DNA of 64,000 nt from Actinacidiphila bryophytorum (lineage in GTDB: Bacteria; Actinomycetota; Actinomycetes; Streptomycetales; Streptomycetaceae), in NCBI RefSeq assembly GCF_016916835.1, contig NZ_JAFFIX010000016.1:62001-126000 (forward strand), given 5' to 3'. Below are positions 53,532 to 62,378 of this stretch, piece after piece (positions within the stretch are counted from its first letter, which is position 1; the number at the start of each line of letters is the position of its first letter). Both the position numbers and the translations under genes were made by a program. A model generated the notes under the pieces. That model was given only the letters and a program-made list of their open reading frames with translations. It was not told the origin of the DNA and ran no database searches.

Positions 53532-55190
53532 ATGGGCTGGTGGCGGCGGTTGCTCCGGCGCGGCGGTCGGGGGCCGGCCAGGACCGGTCCCGCACCCACC
53601 CCGCTGGAGGACGCCGGGCGCCGTGACGCGCGGGCTCACCGTGGCCGGCTCACCGACGGCACCGACCCCGAGGCGGTCCGCGCACCGCACAGCAGCGCGG
53701 TGGTCGCCGCACTCCCGGCAGCGGAACGGCGCAGACTCGCCCTGGAGTTGCAGGGCAGGCGGCGCCGGCTGGCCTGCACCGACGACGACTGGTGGGCCGC
53801 CAAGGCCCTCGCCTCCACGCACTGCGGCTGGTCGCCGCCCGAGGTCGCGGAACTCCTGCGGCTCGCCGTCACAGAACCCTCCGGCCGCACCGCCACGTCC
53901 TGGGGCCGCGGCGCGGAAAGAGCACTGCAGCTGCCGCTCGCCGCCCTCGCGCAACTGCCCGCCGACGCACGCGGCCCGCTCCTCGACCCCGTACGCACCG
54001 CCCTCACCCTCACCGCCGCCCACCACGGCACCGGCATGGCACACCCCGGCAGGGAACGCGCCACCATCCGGCTGCGCGCGGTCCTCGGCGCCCACCCCGA
54101 CCTCACCACCCTGCTGCCGCCAGGCGACCCCTACGCCACCGCGGCCCGCTGCGGACTCGGCCCGCGCCTGTACGACCCCGGCGTCGTCGAACTCCTGCGG
54201 CTGTGCAGGCAGCCGCTCGACGTACGCCCCGGCTACCGCTGGCTCGGCACCGTACGCGAACACCTGGAGCAGTCGAAGACCGCGGCCCGCGCGCTGCCCG
54301 CGCTCCTCGCCGCGGCCCGCCCGCGGCCCGACGACTGCCCGGACCACCGCGCGCACCTCGGCACCCCGAACGAGGCGTCCGTACGGCTGCTGGGCGCGCT
54401 CGCCTGGGCGGCCTGCCTGTCCGGGCGCCACAAGGCCCTGGTCGAACTCGGCGCCGCCCTGCGGCACCACGGCGACGCCGACGGCATGTCCCACTTCCTG
54501 CGTTCGGGCCTGGCCGCACTCGGCGCGCTCGGCGGCGAGCCCGGAACCGGCGAGCACCGCCGGGTGATCAGCGGGCACCCCGCGCAGACCGAACGGCTCG
54601 CCGCGGAACAGCTCGACGCGGTGCGCGGCTTCCCCGCGGGCTGGGACAGCACGGCGCTGCGCCACCCGGTGGGCACCCACACCGCCGTCTTCACCGTCCA
54701 CCCCGACGGCAAGGTCACCCTCGGCTTCCGCACCCCCAACGGGCGGCTCCGCCACGACGTCCCCGCACAGGTACGGCGCCTCCACCCCGTCCAGTACGCG
54801 GCGCTGCGCGCCCAGCTCGGCCACCTGCGCCGGCAGGTCACCACCCACGTCGGCGCCCTCTCCGAGCGCCTCCACGCCGACCCCGGCATCCCCGCGGCCC
54901 GATGGGCCGCCGACTACCTCGACGTCCCCGCGCTCGAACGCCTCACCCGCGCGCTCGTCTGGCAGGCCGACCTGCCGCGAGGCCCCGTCACCGGCCTCCC
55001 CGCCAAGCGCCGCCGCGGCACGGTGTGGGTCCTGCGCGATCTTCACGGCGCCCACCACGAACTGGCCGACACGACCCGTATGTCCCTGTGGGACCCGCGC
55101 CACGCCGATGCCACCGAGGTGGCGTCCTGGCGCGCCGAACTCACCCGCCGCCACCTCACCCAACCCGTCCCCCAACTCCCCACCCACTAG
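53532..55190 (+). CDS. DUF4132 protein, truncated at the C-terminus
   Basis: A 552-residue cytoplasmic protein of unknown function. The long helical-repeat N-terminus and the beginning of the DUF4132 core (LWDPRHADATEVASWRAELTRRHLTQPVPQL) are present. In other DUF4132 proteins the sequence continues here with a QPFKQAHREVYLLT-like block and several hundred residues more; this one ends in QLPTH. The repeat element at 55253 starts 63 bases later. ATG 53532 follows GAGGGGGA. Either an old truncation or a short variant. Confidence 0.75.
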   Translation: MGWWRRLLRRGGRGPARTGPAPTPLEDAGRRDARAHRGRLTDGTDPEAVRAPHSSAVVAALPAAERRRLALELQGRRRRLACTDDDWWAAKALASTHCGWSPPEVAELLRLAVTEPSGRTATSWGRGAERALQLPLAALAQLPADARGPLLDPVRTALTLTAAHHGTGMAHPGRERATIRLRAVLGAHPDLTTLLPPGDPYATAARCGLGPRLYDPGVVELLRLCRQPLDVRPGYRWLGTVREHLEQSKTAARALPALLAAARPRPDDCPDHRAHLGTPNEASVRLLGALAWAACLSGRHKALVELGAALRHHGDADGMSHFLRSGLAALGALGGEPGTGEHRRVISGHPAQTERLAAEQLDAVRGFPAGWDSTALRHPVGTHTAVFTVHPDGKVTLGFRTPNGRLRHDVPAQVRRLHPVQYAALRAQLGHLRRQVTTHVGALSERLHADPGIPAARWAADYLDVPALERLTRALVWQADLPRGPVTGLPAKRRRGTVWVLRDLHGAHHELADTTRMSLWDPRHADATEVASWRAELTRRHLTQPVPQLPTH

Positions 55191-55252
55191 CCCCACCCCG
55201 TACGGTCGCCTTTCCCCGGCAGGGGGTGCGCGCGCCGTTCCCCGCGCCCCCG

Positions 55253-55471
55253 GGTGATTGCCACTTGCTGTGAGCTTGCACCTTTCGGTGGGTGGGTGAT
55301 CGGGCGCGCAGTTCCCCGCGCCCCTGAAAAACGCTCACCCTCCTGCGCAGAGGGCGCCGCCTGAAAGCGCCGGCCCTGCGCGAAGGGGGCACCCCTCAGG
55401 GGGCGCGGGGAACTGCGCGCCGAGCCCGAACGGGCGGAAAGAAAGCAACACCACAGCAAGTGGCACCCACC
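55253..55471. repeat. 219-bp inverted-repeat element, copy 2
   Basis: Same length and internal order as 37539-37757, with ends GGTGATTGCCAC (55253) and GTGGCACCCACC (to 55471). A further partial copy with the GCGCGGGGAACTGCGCG core runs on to about 55545 and ends in GGGGCAATCACC. Together they fill the gene-free stretch 55191-55610 between convergent genes. Confidence 0.85.
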
Positions 55472-55610
55472 CAGGGGCGCGGGGAACTGCGCGCCCAGCC
55501 CCTGCCGGGGGATAGAGGCAACGCCGCAGCAAGGGGCAATCACCTGGGCACCGCCGCCCGGGAGAAAGCGAACCGCCCACCGCAAGGGGCACGGGTCCCG
55601 GCCCGGGGGG

Positions 55611-56732
55611 CTAGTGGTGGATGGGGGTGTGGGCGCCCTTCAAGGGGGCGCCGGTGGCCCCGTGGCGGCACGCCACGATCTCGGCCGCGATCGAGATCGC
55701 CGTCTCCTCCGGCGTCCGCGCCCCCAGATCGAGCCCGATGGGCGAGCGCAGGCGGGCGAGTTCGCCTTCGTGCAGGCCCGCGTCACGGAGCCGGCCGAGC
55801 CGGTCGAGATGGGTGCGGCGCGAACCCATCGCGCCGACGTACGCGACGGGCATGCGCAGCGCCAGTTCGAGCAGCGGGATGTCGAACTTGGCGTCGTGGG
55901 TGAGCACACACACGACCGTCCTGGCGTCGACCCGCCCGGCTTCCGCTTCCGCGGCCAGGTAGCGGTGCGGCCAGTCGACGACGACCTCCTCGGCCTCGGG
56001 GAAGCGGCGGGGGGTGGCGAAGACGGGGCGGGCGTCGCAGATGGCGACCCGGTAGCCGAGGAAGGCGCCGGCCCGTACGAGGGCCGCGGCGAAGTCGATG
56101 GCGCCGAAGACGAGCATGCGCGGCGGCGGCACGCTGGATTCGACCAGCAGGGTCAGCGGTTCGCCGCAGCGGCTGCCGTCCGCGCCCATCTCGACGGGCC
56201 CGGTGCGCCCCGCGGCGAGCAGTGCGCGGGCTTCTGCGGCGGCGGTGGCGTCCCGCACGGGGTCGCCGAGCGTGCCGTCGTACCCGCCGTCGGGGCGTAC
56301 GAGCAGGGCACGGCCGAGGAGTTCCGCGGGACCCGCGGTGATGCGGGCGAGGGCCGCTGCCTGGCGGGTGGCGGCGGCGGCGATCGCGGCGGCGGTCTCG
56401 GGGCGGGCGGCGGGGTCGATCCGCTGGACGAGGACGTCGATGTCGCCGCCGCAGGTGAGGCCGACGGCGAAGGCGTCCTCGTCGGAGTAGCCGAAGTGGT
56501 GGAGCAGGGGCGCGGCCTGCTCGCCTGCGGCCAGGACGTCCTGGCAGGCCTCGTAGACCGCGCCCTCGACGCACCCGCCGGACACGCTGCCGACAGCGGC
56601 GCCGTCGGCGTCGACGGCCAGGGCCGCGCCGGGGCGGCGGGGGGCGCTGCCGCCGGTCGCGACGACGGTCGCGACGGCGAAGGGCCGGCCCAGCGCGCAC
56701 CAGCGGTGCAGGTCGTCGGCGATGTCCAGCAT
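55611..56732 (-). CDS. XdhC-family xanthine dehydrogenase maturation factor
   Basis: A 373-residue protein of the XdhC/CoxI family, which inserts sulfurated molybdenum cofactor into xanthine dehydrogenase. N-terminal VATVVATGGSAPRRPGAALAV and GSVSGGCVEGAVYE, and the C-terminal Rossmann part (MLVFGAIDFAAALVRAGAFLGYRVAICDARPVFA...GAMGSRRTHLDRL) are typical. It is the last gene of the xdh operon, 34 bases after the permease stop. Confidence 0.93.
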   Translation of the reverse strand: MLDIADDLHRWCALGRPFAVATVVATGGSAPRRPGAALAVDADGAAVGSVSGGCVEGAVYEACQDVLAAGEQAAPLLHHFGYSDEDAFAVGLTCGGDIDVLVQRIDPAARPETAAAIAAAATRQAAALARITAGPAELLGRALLVRPDGGYDGTLGDPVRDATAAAEARALLAAGRTGPVEMGADGSRCGEPLTLLVESSVPPPRMLVFGAIDFAAALVRAGAFLGYRVAICDARPVFATPRRFPEAEEVVVDWPHRYLAAEAEAGRVDARTVVCVLTHDAKFDIPLLELALRMPVAYVGAMGSRRTHLDRLGRLRDAGLHEGELARLRSPIGLDLGARTPEETAISIAAEIVACRHGATGAPLKGAHTPIHH

Positions 56733-56766
56733 GGTGTTCAGCTCCTCGGTTCTCCGGCTGCGGCGG

Positions 56767-58233
56767 TCACTTGACGCCGAGCCAGCCTTCGATGGGGTGC
56801 AGCGCGAAGTAGACGGTGAAGACTGCGGTGAGGACCCACATGAAGGCGCCGGGTTCGCGCCACCTGCCCTGGGCCGCCCTGATGGCGGTGTAGGACACGA
56901 CTCCCGCGCCGACGCCTGCGGTGATGGAGTAGGTGAAGGGCATGAGGGCGACGGTCATGAAGACCGGTACGGTCACGGCGCGGTCGGACCAGTCGACGTG
57001 CCGGGCGTTGCCCATCATCATCGCGCCGATGACGACGAGGGCCGCGGCGGCGACCTGTCCCGGGACGATCTGCGCGAGCGGGGTGAAGAACAGCCCGAGG
57101 GCGAAGAGCAGCCCGGTGACGACGGAGGACAGGCCGGTCCTTGCTCCTTCGCCGACGCCGGTGGCGGACTCGATGAAGACGGTCTGCCCCGAGGCCCCGG
57201 CGACTCCGCCGATGGCGCCGCCGGCCCCGTCGATGAAGAGCGCCTTGGACAGGCCCGGCATGCGTCCGCGTTCGTCGGCGAGCCCGGCTTCGGTGCCGAC
57301 GCCGATGATGGTGGCCATGGCGTCGAAGAAGCCGGCGAGCACGAGGGTGAAGACGATCACGCCGACGGTCATGCCGCCGATGGAGCCCCAGCCGCCGAAC
57401 TCGACGTGCCCGAAGAGCCCGAAGTCGGGTGCGGAGACGGCGCTGCCCTTGAGTTCTGGTGCGCTGCCGCCCCACACGGACGGGCTGAGGTTGCCGACGG
57501 CGTTGACGACGACGGCGAGCACCGTGCCGGTGACGATGCCGATGAGGATTGCGCCGGGGACGTTCCTGGCCTGCAGCATGAAGATCAGCAGCAGCGTGAC
57601 GCAGAACAGCAGGACGGGCCAGCCGGCCAGCTGCCCGCCCGCGCCGAGGGTGACCGGCGCGCTGCCGTGCGGGTCACCCTTGCCGACGAAGCCGGCGTTG
57701 ACCAGGCCGATCATCGCGATGAAGAGCCCGATGCCGATGGTGATGCCGTGTTTGAGCGCGAGCGGTATCGCGTTCATGACGATCTCGCGCAGCCCGGTGA
57801 CGACCAGCAGCACGATGACCGCGCCGTAGATCACACACATGCCCATGGCCTGCGGCCAGGTCATGTTGGGCGCGACCTGCGTGGAGATGACGCCTGCGAC
57901 GCTGAGTCCGGCGGCGAGGGCGAGCGGCACCTTGCCGAAGAAGCCCATCAGCAGGGTGGAGACGGCGGCGGCCAGCGCGGTCGCGGTGATCAGTGCCGCG
58001 TGGCCGAGTTTGTGGCCGCTTGCGTCCGGGCCGGACAGCAGCAGCGGGTTGAGGAGCAGGATGTAGCACATCGCCATGAAGGTCGTGACGCCGCCGCGGA
58101 CCTCGCGGGGGATCGACGAGCCTCTTTCCGAGATGTGGAAGTACCGGTCGAGCCATGCTCTGCCGGCCGGGACCCGCGAGCCGGTGCCCGCGTCCTCGGC
58201 CGCGGTGCGCGGCTCCACTGGTGTCTGGGTCAT
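56767..58233 (-). CDS. NCS2 purine permease (AzgA-like)
   Basis: A 488-residue membrane protein with 12-14 helices. The N-terminal WLDRYFHISERGSSIPREVRGGVTTFMAMCYIL is the hallmark of the AzgA guanine/hypoxanthine subgroup of NCS2, and GVTTF and ATGVGEGARTGLSSVVTG are conserved transport segments. ATG 58233 with GGGAG upstream is preferred to TTG 58248. Located between xdhC and the catalytic subunit gene, it should bring in hypoxanthine, guanine or xanthine for the dehydrogenase. Confidence 0.93.
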   Translation of the reverse strand: MTQTPVEPRTAAEDAGTGSRVPAGRAWLDRYFHISERGSSIPREVRGGVTTFMAMCYILLLNPLLLSGPDASGHKLGHAALITATALAAAVSTLLMGFFGKVPLALAAGLSVAGVISTQVAPNMTWPQAMGMCVIYGAVIVLLVVTGLREIVMNAIPLALKHGITIGIGLFIAMIGLVNAGFVGKGDPHGSAPVTLGAGGQLAGWPVLLFCVTLLLIFMLQARNVPGAILIGIVTGTVLAVVVNAVGNLSPSVWGGSAPELKGSAVSAPDFGLFGHVEFGGWGSIGGMTVGVIVFTLVLAGFFDAMATIIGVGTEAGLADERGRMPGLSKALFIDGAGGAIGGVAGASGQTVFIESATGVGEGARTGLSSVVTGLLFALGLFFTPLAQIVPGQVAAAALVVIGAMMMGNARHVDWSDRAVTVPVFMTVALMPFTYSITAGVGAGVVSYTAIRAAQGRWREPGAFMWVLTAVFTVYFALHPIEGWLGVK

Positions 58234-58262
58234 GATGCCAACTCCCAAGGTTCACAGGGGCA

Positions 58263-58285
58263 CCCGTCCGCGGGGTGCGGACGGG
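58263..58285. terminator. Intercistronic hairpin before the permease gene
   Basis: CCCGTCCGC (58263-58271) and GCGGACGGG (58277-58285) form perfect 9-bp arms with a five-base loop in the 125-base gap of the xdh operon. It may attenuate transcription or set the ratio of enzyme to transporter. Confidence 0.5.
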
Positions 58286-58358
58286 ATTTGGGAACTGCGT
58301 GGCCTGCACGACCCGGGGGACGGCCCGAGACGAACGGTTGCCTTGCGCTTGCGCGCGC

Positions 58359-60740
58359 CTACGAGCCGGTGAGGTGCTCCGGGCGTACCGGAGTCCTGTT
58401 CAGCTCCAGTCCGGTCGCCTGCCGGATGGCGGCGAGCACCGCCGGCGTGGACGACAGGGTGGGTGCCTCGCCGATGCCGCGCAGCCCGTAGGGGGCGTGC
58501 TCGTCGGCGAGTTCGAGCACGTCGACCGGGATGGTCGGCGTGTCGAGGATCGTGGGGATCAGGTAGTCGGTGAAGGAGGGGTTGCGCACCAGCGCGGTCT
58601 TCGGGTCGACGACGATCTCCTCCATCACCGCGACGCCGAGGCCCTGGGTGGTGCCGCCCTGGATCTGGCCGACGACCGACAGCGGGTTGAGGGCCTTGCC
58701 GACGTCCTGGGCGCAGGCCAGTTCGACGACCTTGACCAGGCCGAGTTCGGTGTCGACCTCGACCACGGCGCGGTGCGCGGCGAAGCTGTACTGCACATGG
58801 CCGTTGCCCTGCCCGGTGCGCAGGTCGAAGGCCTGGGTGGGCCGGTGCCTGAACTCCAGCTCCAGGTCCACCACGTCGTCCTCCAGGACGTCGGCGATGT
58901 CGGCGAGCGCCTCGCCGCCGTCGGTGACGACCTTGCCGCCTTCGAGCAGCAGCTCGGCGGTGGCCCAGGCGGGGTGGTAGCTGCCGAACCTGCGGCGGCC
59001 GAGGTCGAGGACCTTCTCGCGTACGGCCTCGCAGGTGTTCTTCACGGCGCCGCCGGTCATGTACGTCTGCCGGGAGGCGGAGGTGGAGCCGGCGGACCCG
59101 ACCTGGGTGTCGGCGGGCTGGATGGTGACCTGGGTGACGCCGAGTTCGCTGCGGGCGATCTGCGCGTGCACGGTGACTCCGCCCTGGCCGACCTCGGCCA
59201 TCGCGGTGTGCACGGTCGCGACGGGTTCGCCGTTGATGACCTGCATCCGCACCCGGGCGGTGGAGTAGTCGTCGAAGCCCTCGGAGAAGCCGACGTTCTT
59301 GATGCCGACCGCGTAGCCGACGCCCCGTACGACCCCTTCGCCGTGTGTGGTGTTGGACAGCCCGCCGGGCAGCGCGCGGACGTCGGCGCCCTCGGTGGTC
59401 TCCCACTGCCGCTCGGGAGGCAGCGGGCGGGACTTGACCCGGCGCAGCAGTTCCGCGACCGGTGCGGGCGAGTCGACGGTCTGGCCGGTCGGCATGACCG
59501 TGCCCTGCTCCATCGCGTTGACCTGACGGAATTCGACCGGGTCCATGCCGAGTTCGGCGGCGACCTTGTCCATCTGGGCCTCGTAGGCGAAGCACGCCTG
59601 GACCGCGCCGAAGCCGCGCATCGCCCCGCAGGGCGGGTTGTTGGTGTAGAGGGCCAGCGCCTCGATGTCGACGTCCTCGACCACGTAGGGGCCGATGGAC
59701 AGCGAGGCGGCGTTGCCGACGACGGCGGGCGAGGCGGAGGCGTAGGCGCCGCCGTCGAGCACGATGCGGCACCGCACATGCGTCAGCTTGCCGTTGCGGG
59801 TGGCGCCGTGCTCGTACCAGAGCCTGGCCGGGTGACGGTGGACGTGGCCGAAGAAGGACTCGAAGCGGTTGTAGACGATCTTGACGGGTTTGCCGGTGCG
59901 CAGGGCCAGCAGGCAGCCGTGGATCTGCATCGACAGGTCCTCGCGCCCGCCGAAGGCCCCGCCGACGCCGGACAGCGTCATACGGACCTTGCGCTCGGGC
60001 AGCCCCAGCACCGGGGCGATCTGCCGCAGGTCGGAGTGCAGCCACTGGGTGGCCACGTAGAGGTCGACGCCGCCGTCCTCCGCGGGCACCGCAAGCCCGG
60101 ACTCGGGGCCGAGGAAGGCCTGGTCCTGCATGCCGAAGACGTACTCGCCGCTGACCACGACGTCGGCCCGCTCGGCCGCCCGGTCCGCGTCGCCGCGGAC
60201 GATGGGCTGGCGGTGCACGATGTTGGGGTGCGGCACGTGCCCGATGTGGTGGTCGTCGCGGCCCTCGTGGACCAGGACCGCGTCCGGCGCTGTCGCCGAG
60301 GCCTCGTCGGTGATCACCGGCAGCGCGTCGTACTCGACGCGGATCTTGGCGGCGGCCCTGCGAGCGGTCTCCGGGTGGTCGGCGGCGACCAGCGCGACCG
60401 GTTCGCCGTGGTGGCGGACCTTGCCGTGGGCGAGCACCGGGGTGTCGCGGATCTCCAGGCCGTAGTGCTTGACCTCGGTGGGCAGGTCGTCGTAGGTCAG
60501 CACCGCGTAGACACCGGAGGTCGCCAGCGCCTCGCTGGTGTCGATCGAGACGATCGCGGCGTGCGCGACGGTGCTGCGCAGGGTGTAGCCCCACAGCATG
60601 TCCTCGTGCCACAGGTCGGAGGAGTAGGCGAACTCGCCGGTGACCTTGAGGGTGCCGTCGGGTCGCAGCGTGGACTCGCCGATGCCGCCCCGGGTCGCGG
60701 AGGACTGGGTGAGGCTGGTGGGTGTGCGGGTGATGCCCAT
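58359..60740 (-). CDS. Xanthine dehydrogenase, molybdopterin-binding subunit
   Basis: A 793-residue catalytic subunit of the xanthine oxidase family. GVGGAFGGRED (molybdopterin contact), NNPPCGAMRGFGAVQACFAYE and the catalytic Glu in RGIGEAPTLSSTPAVLAAIR are all present. ATG 60740 is six bases after the Fe-S subunit stop. It oxidises hypoxanthine and xanthine to urate, feeding the uricase operon at 4.7-8.0 kb. Confidence 0.95.
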   Translation of the reverse strand: MGITRTPTSLTQSSATRGGIGESTLRPDGTLKVTGEFAYSSDLWHEDMLWGYTLRSTVAHAAIVSIDTSEALATSGVYAVLTYDDLPTEVKHYGLEIRDTPVLAHGKVRHHGEPVALVAADHPETARRAAAKIRVEYDALPVITDEASATAPDAVLVHEGRDDHHIGHVPHPNIVHRQPIVRGDADRAAERADVVVSGEYVFGMQDQAFLGPESGLAVPAEDGGVDLYVATQWLHSDLRQIAPVLGLPERKVRMTLSGVGGAFGGREDLSMQIHGCLLALRTGKPVKIVYNRFESFFGHVHRHPARLWYEHGATRNGKLTHVRCRIVLDGGAYASASPAVVGNAASLSIGPYVVEDVDIEALALYTNNPPCGAMRGFGAVQACFAYEAQMDKVAAELGMDPVEFRQVNAMEQGTVMPTGQTVDSPAPVAELLRRVKSRPLPPERQWETTEGADVRALPGGLSNTTHGEGVVRGVGYAVGIKNVGFSEGFDDYSTARVRMQVINGEPVATVHTAMAEVGQGGVTVHAQIARSELGVTQVTIQPADTQVGSAGSTSASRQTYMTGGAVKNTCEAVREKVLDLGRRRFGSYHPAWATAELLLEGGKVVTDGGEALADIADVLEDDVVDLELEFRHRPTQAFDLRTGQGNGHVQYSFAAHRAVVEVDTELGLVKVVELACAQDVGKALNPLSVVGQIQGGTTQGLGVAVMEEIVVDPKTALVRNPSFTDYLIPTILDTPTIPVDVLELADEHAPYGLRGIGEAPTLSSTPAVLAAIRQATGLELNRTPVRPEHLTGS

Positions 60741-60745
60741 CGGGC

Positions 60746-61222
60746 TCACACCCCCTGTCCGGTGCGGGCGGCCGCCAGGCGGACCGCGTCGAGGATCTTC
60801 TCGTAGCCGGTGCAGCGGCACAGGTTGCCCGACAGGGCCTCGCGGATGTCGCCGTCGCTGGGCGACGGGTTGTGTTCGAGCAGTTCGTCGGCGGCGACCA
60901 GCAGGCCGGGGGTGCAGAAGCCGCACTGGACGGCACCGGCGTCCACGAACGCCTGCTGGATCGCGGACAGTTCGCCGTCCTCGCCGGCCAGGCCCTCGAC
61001 GGTGTCGACCCGCCGCCCCTGCACCTGCCCCGCGGCGACCAGGCACGAGCACACCGGCACACCGTCCAGGCGTACCGTGCACGACCCGCACTCGCCCTGT
61101 TCACAGGCGTTCTTGGAGCCCGGCAGGCCCATCCGCTCCCGCAGCACGTACAGCAGGCTCTCGCCCTCCCATACGTCGTCGGCCTCCTGCGGCCGCCCGT
61201 TGACGGTGAAGGTCACGCGCAT
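60746..61222 (-). CDS. Xanthine dehydrogenase, 2Fe-2S subunit
   Basis: A 158-residue electron-transfer subunit. The plant-ferredoxin cluster ligands are Cys40, Cys45, Cys48 and Cys60; the second cluster is bound by QCGFCTPG and the LCRCTGYEKIL segment. ATG 61222 overlaps the end of the FAD subunit gene by ten bases. Confidence 0.96.
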   Translation of the reverse strand: MRVTFTVNGRPQEADDVWEGESLLYVLRERMGLPGSKNACEQGECGSCTVRLDGVPVCSCLVAAGQVQGRRVDTVEGLAGEDGELSAIQQAFVDAGAVQCGFCTPGLLVAADELLEHNPSPSDGDIREALSGNLCRCTGYEKILDAVRLAAARTGQGV

Positions 61223-62100
61223 GACTTGCTCCCCTGGTGGTCTCGGTACTGCTGCCACGTCCAGCCCAACGTCCTGCGCGCCATCACGCCCAGCGCGTGG
61301 CGGCGGTACGTCGCGGTGCCGCGGACGTCGTCGATCGGGTTGGCGGCGCCGGAGACCAGGTCGGCGAACTGCTTGGCCACCGCGGGCGGTACGGGCTTGC
61401 CGCTGTCCCACAGGCCCGCCTCGTCCATGGCGGCGGCAAGGAACTCCTCGGCCGCCTTCGCCCGGATCGGGGTGGGGGCCGCGGAGCCGATGCCGGTGCG
61501 GACGGTGCGGGTGTCGGGGTGCAGCGCGATGCCGAAGGCGCACACCGCGATGACCATCGCATTGCGCGTGCCGACCTTGGAGAACTGCTGCGGCCCTGTC
61601 GCCTTCTTCAGGTGCACGGCCCTGATCAGCTCGTCCGGCGCCAGCGCGTTGCGCTTGACCCCGGTGTAGAAGTCGTCGATGGGGATCAGCCGGCTACCGC
61701 GTACCGACTCCGCCTCGACCGCGCCGCCGCCGGCCAGCAGCGCCGGGTGCGCGTCGCCGGCCGGCGAGGCGGTGCCGAGGTTGCCGCCGACACCGCCGCG
61801 GTTGCGGATCTGCGGGGAGGCCACGGTGTGGCTGGCCAGCGCGAGACCCGGCAGTTCGGTGCGCAGCCCGGCCATGATCCGCGAGTAGGGCACCGAGGCG
61901 CCCAGGCGTACGGTGTCCTCGCCGGTCTCCCACTCCTCCAGTTCGGCGATGCGGTTGAGGTCCAGCAGGTGGTCCGGCCTGCGGTGGTCGAAATTGATCT
62001 CGACCATCACGTCGGTGCCGCCCGCGATGGGCACGGCCGTGGGGTGCTCCGCCTTGGCGGCGAGCGCCTCCTGCCACGTGGCGGGGCGCAGGAATTCCAT
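61213..62100 (-). CDS. Xanthine dehydrogenase, FAD-binding subunit
   Basis: A 295-residue member of the FAD-binding domain 5 family. The flavin motifs PIAGGTDVMVEIN and RNRGGVGGNLGTASPAGD are present, and the C-terminal CO-dehydrogenase flavoprotein domain follows. First gene of a five-gene operon (FAD, Fe-S, Mo subunit, permease, XdhC). ATG 62100 is divergent from the PucR gene. Confidence 0.95.
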   Translation of the reverse strand: MEFLRPATWQEALAAKAEHPTAVPIAGGTDVMVEINFDHRRPDHLLDLNRIAELEEWETGEDTVRLGASVPYSRIMAGLRTELPGLALASHTVASPQIRNRGGVGGNLGTASPAGDAHPALLAGGGAVEAESVRGSRLIPIDDFYTGVKRNALAPDELIRAVHLKKATGPQQFSKVGTRNAMVIAVCAFGIALHPDTRTVRTGIGSAAPTPIRAKAAEEFLAAAMDEAGLWDSGKPVPPAVAKQFADLVSGAANPIDDVRGTATYRRHALGVMARRTLGWTWQQYRDHQGSKSCA

Positions 62101-62170
62101 GAGGGTCTCTTCTCGGGATCCGGGTGGCGGCGGACGGTACGGCCGGGCTGGTGCCGGGGGTTGTTCATGT

Positions 62171-62200
62171 CCTGTACACGCTGCGTGGGGCCAGTACACG
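62171..62200. promoter_or_regulatory. Direct repeat in the xdh/pucR intergenic region
   Basis: CCTGTACACG (62171-62180) and CCAGTACACG (62191-62200) are 20 bp apart, two DNA turns, about 70-100 bases upstream of the xdh operon. They are candidate sites for PucR or another regulator. Confidence 0.4.
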
Positions 62201-62289
62201 GCCGCTGGGCCGTCCGGGTGCAGTCACCGAAACCATGAAGCGCTGAGCTGGCCAACGGCCGGGTCTTGTAGATTCCTCTGAAAGAGACG

Positions 62290-62314
62290 GTGGGGAAACC
62301 TCACGGTTTCCCAC
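62290..62314. promoter_or_regulatory. Hairpin in the 5' region of the PucR gene
   Basis: GTGGGGAAACC (62290-62300) and GGTTTCCCAC (62305-62314) form a stem with one bulged G and a TCAC loop, after a possible extended -10 TGTAGATT (ending 62274). It could be an operator or a leader structure. Confidence 0.4.
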
Positions 62315-62378
62315 TGGCCACGCAGGGCTCCGGCCAGGCAACGAACCGGCAATGGCACGACATGACAAGGCGACCACG

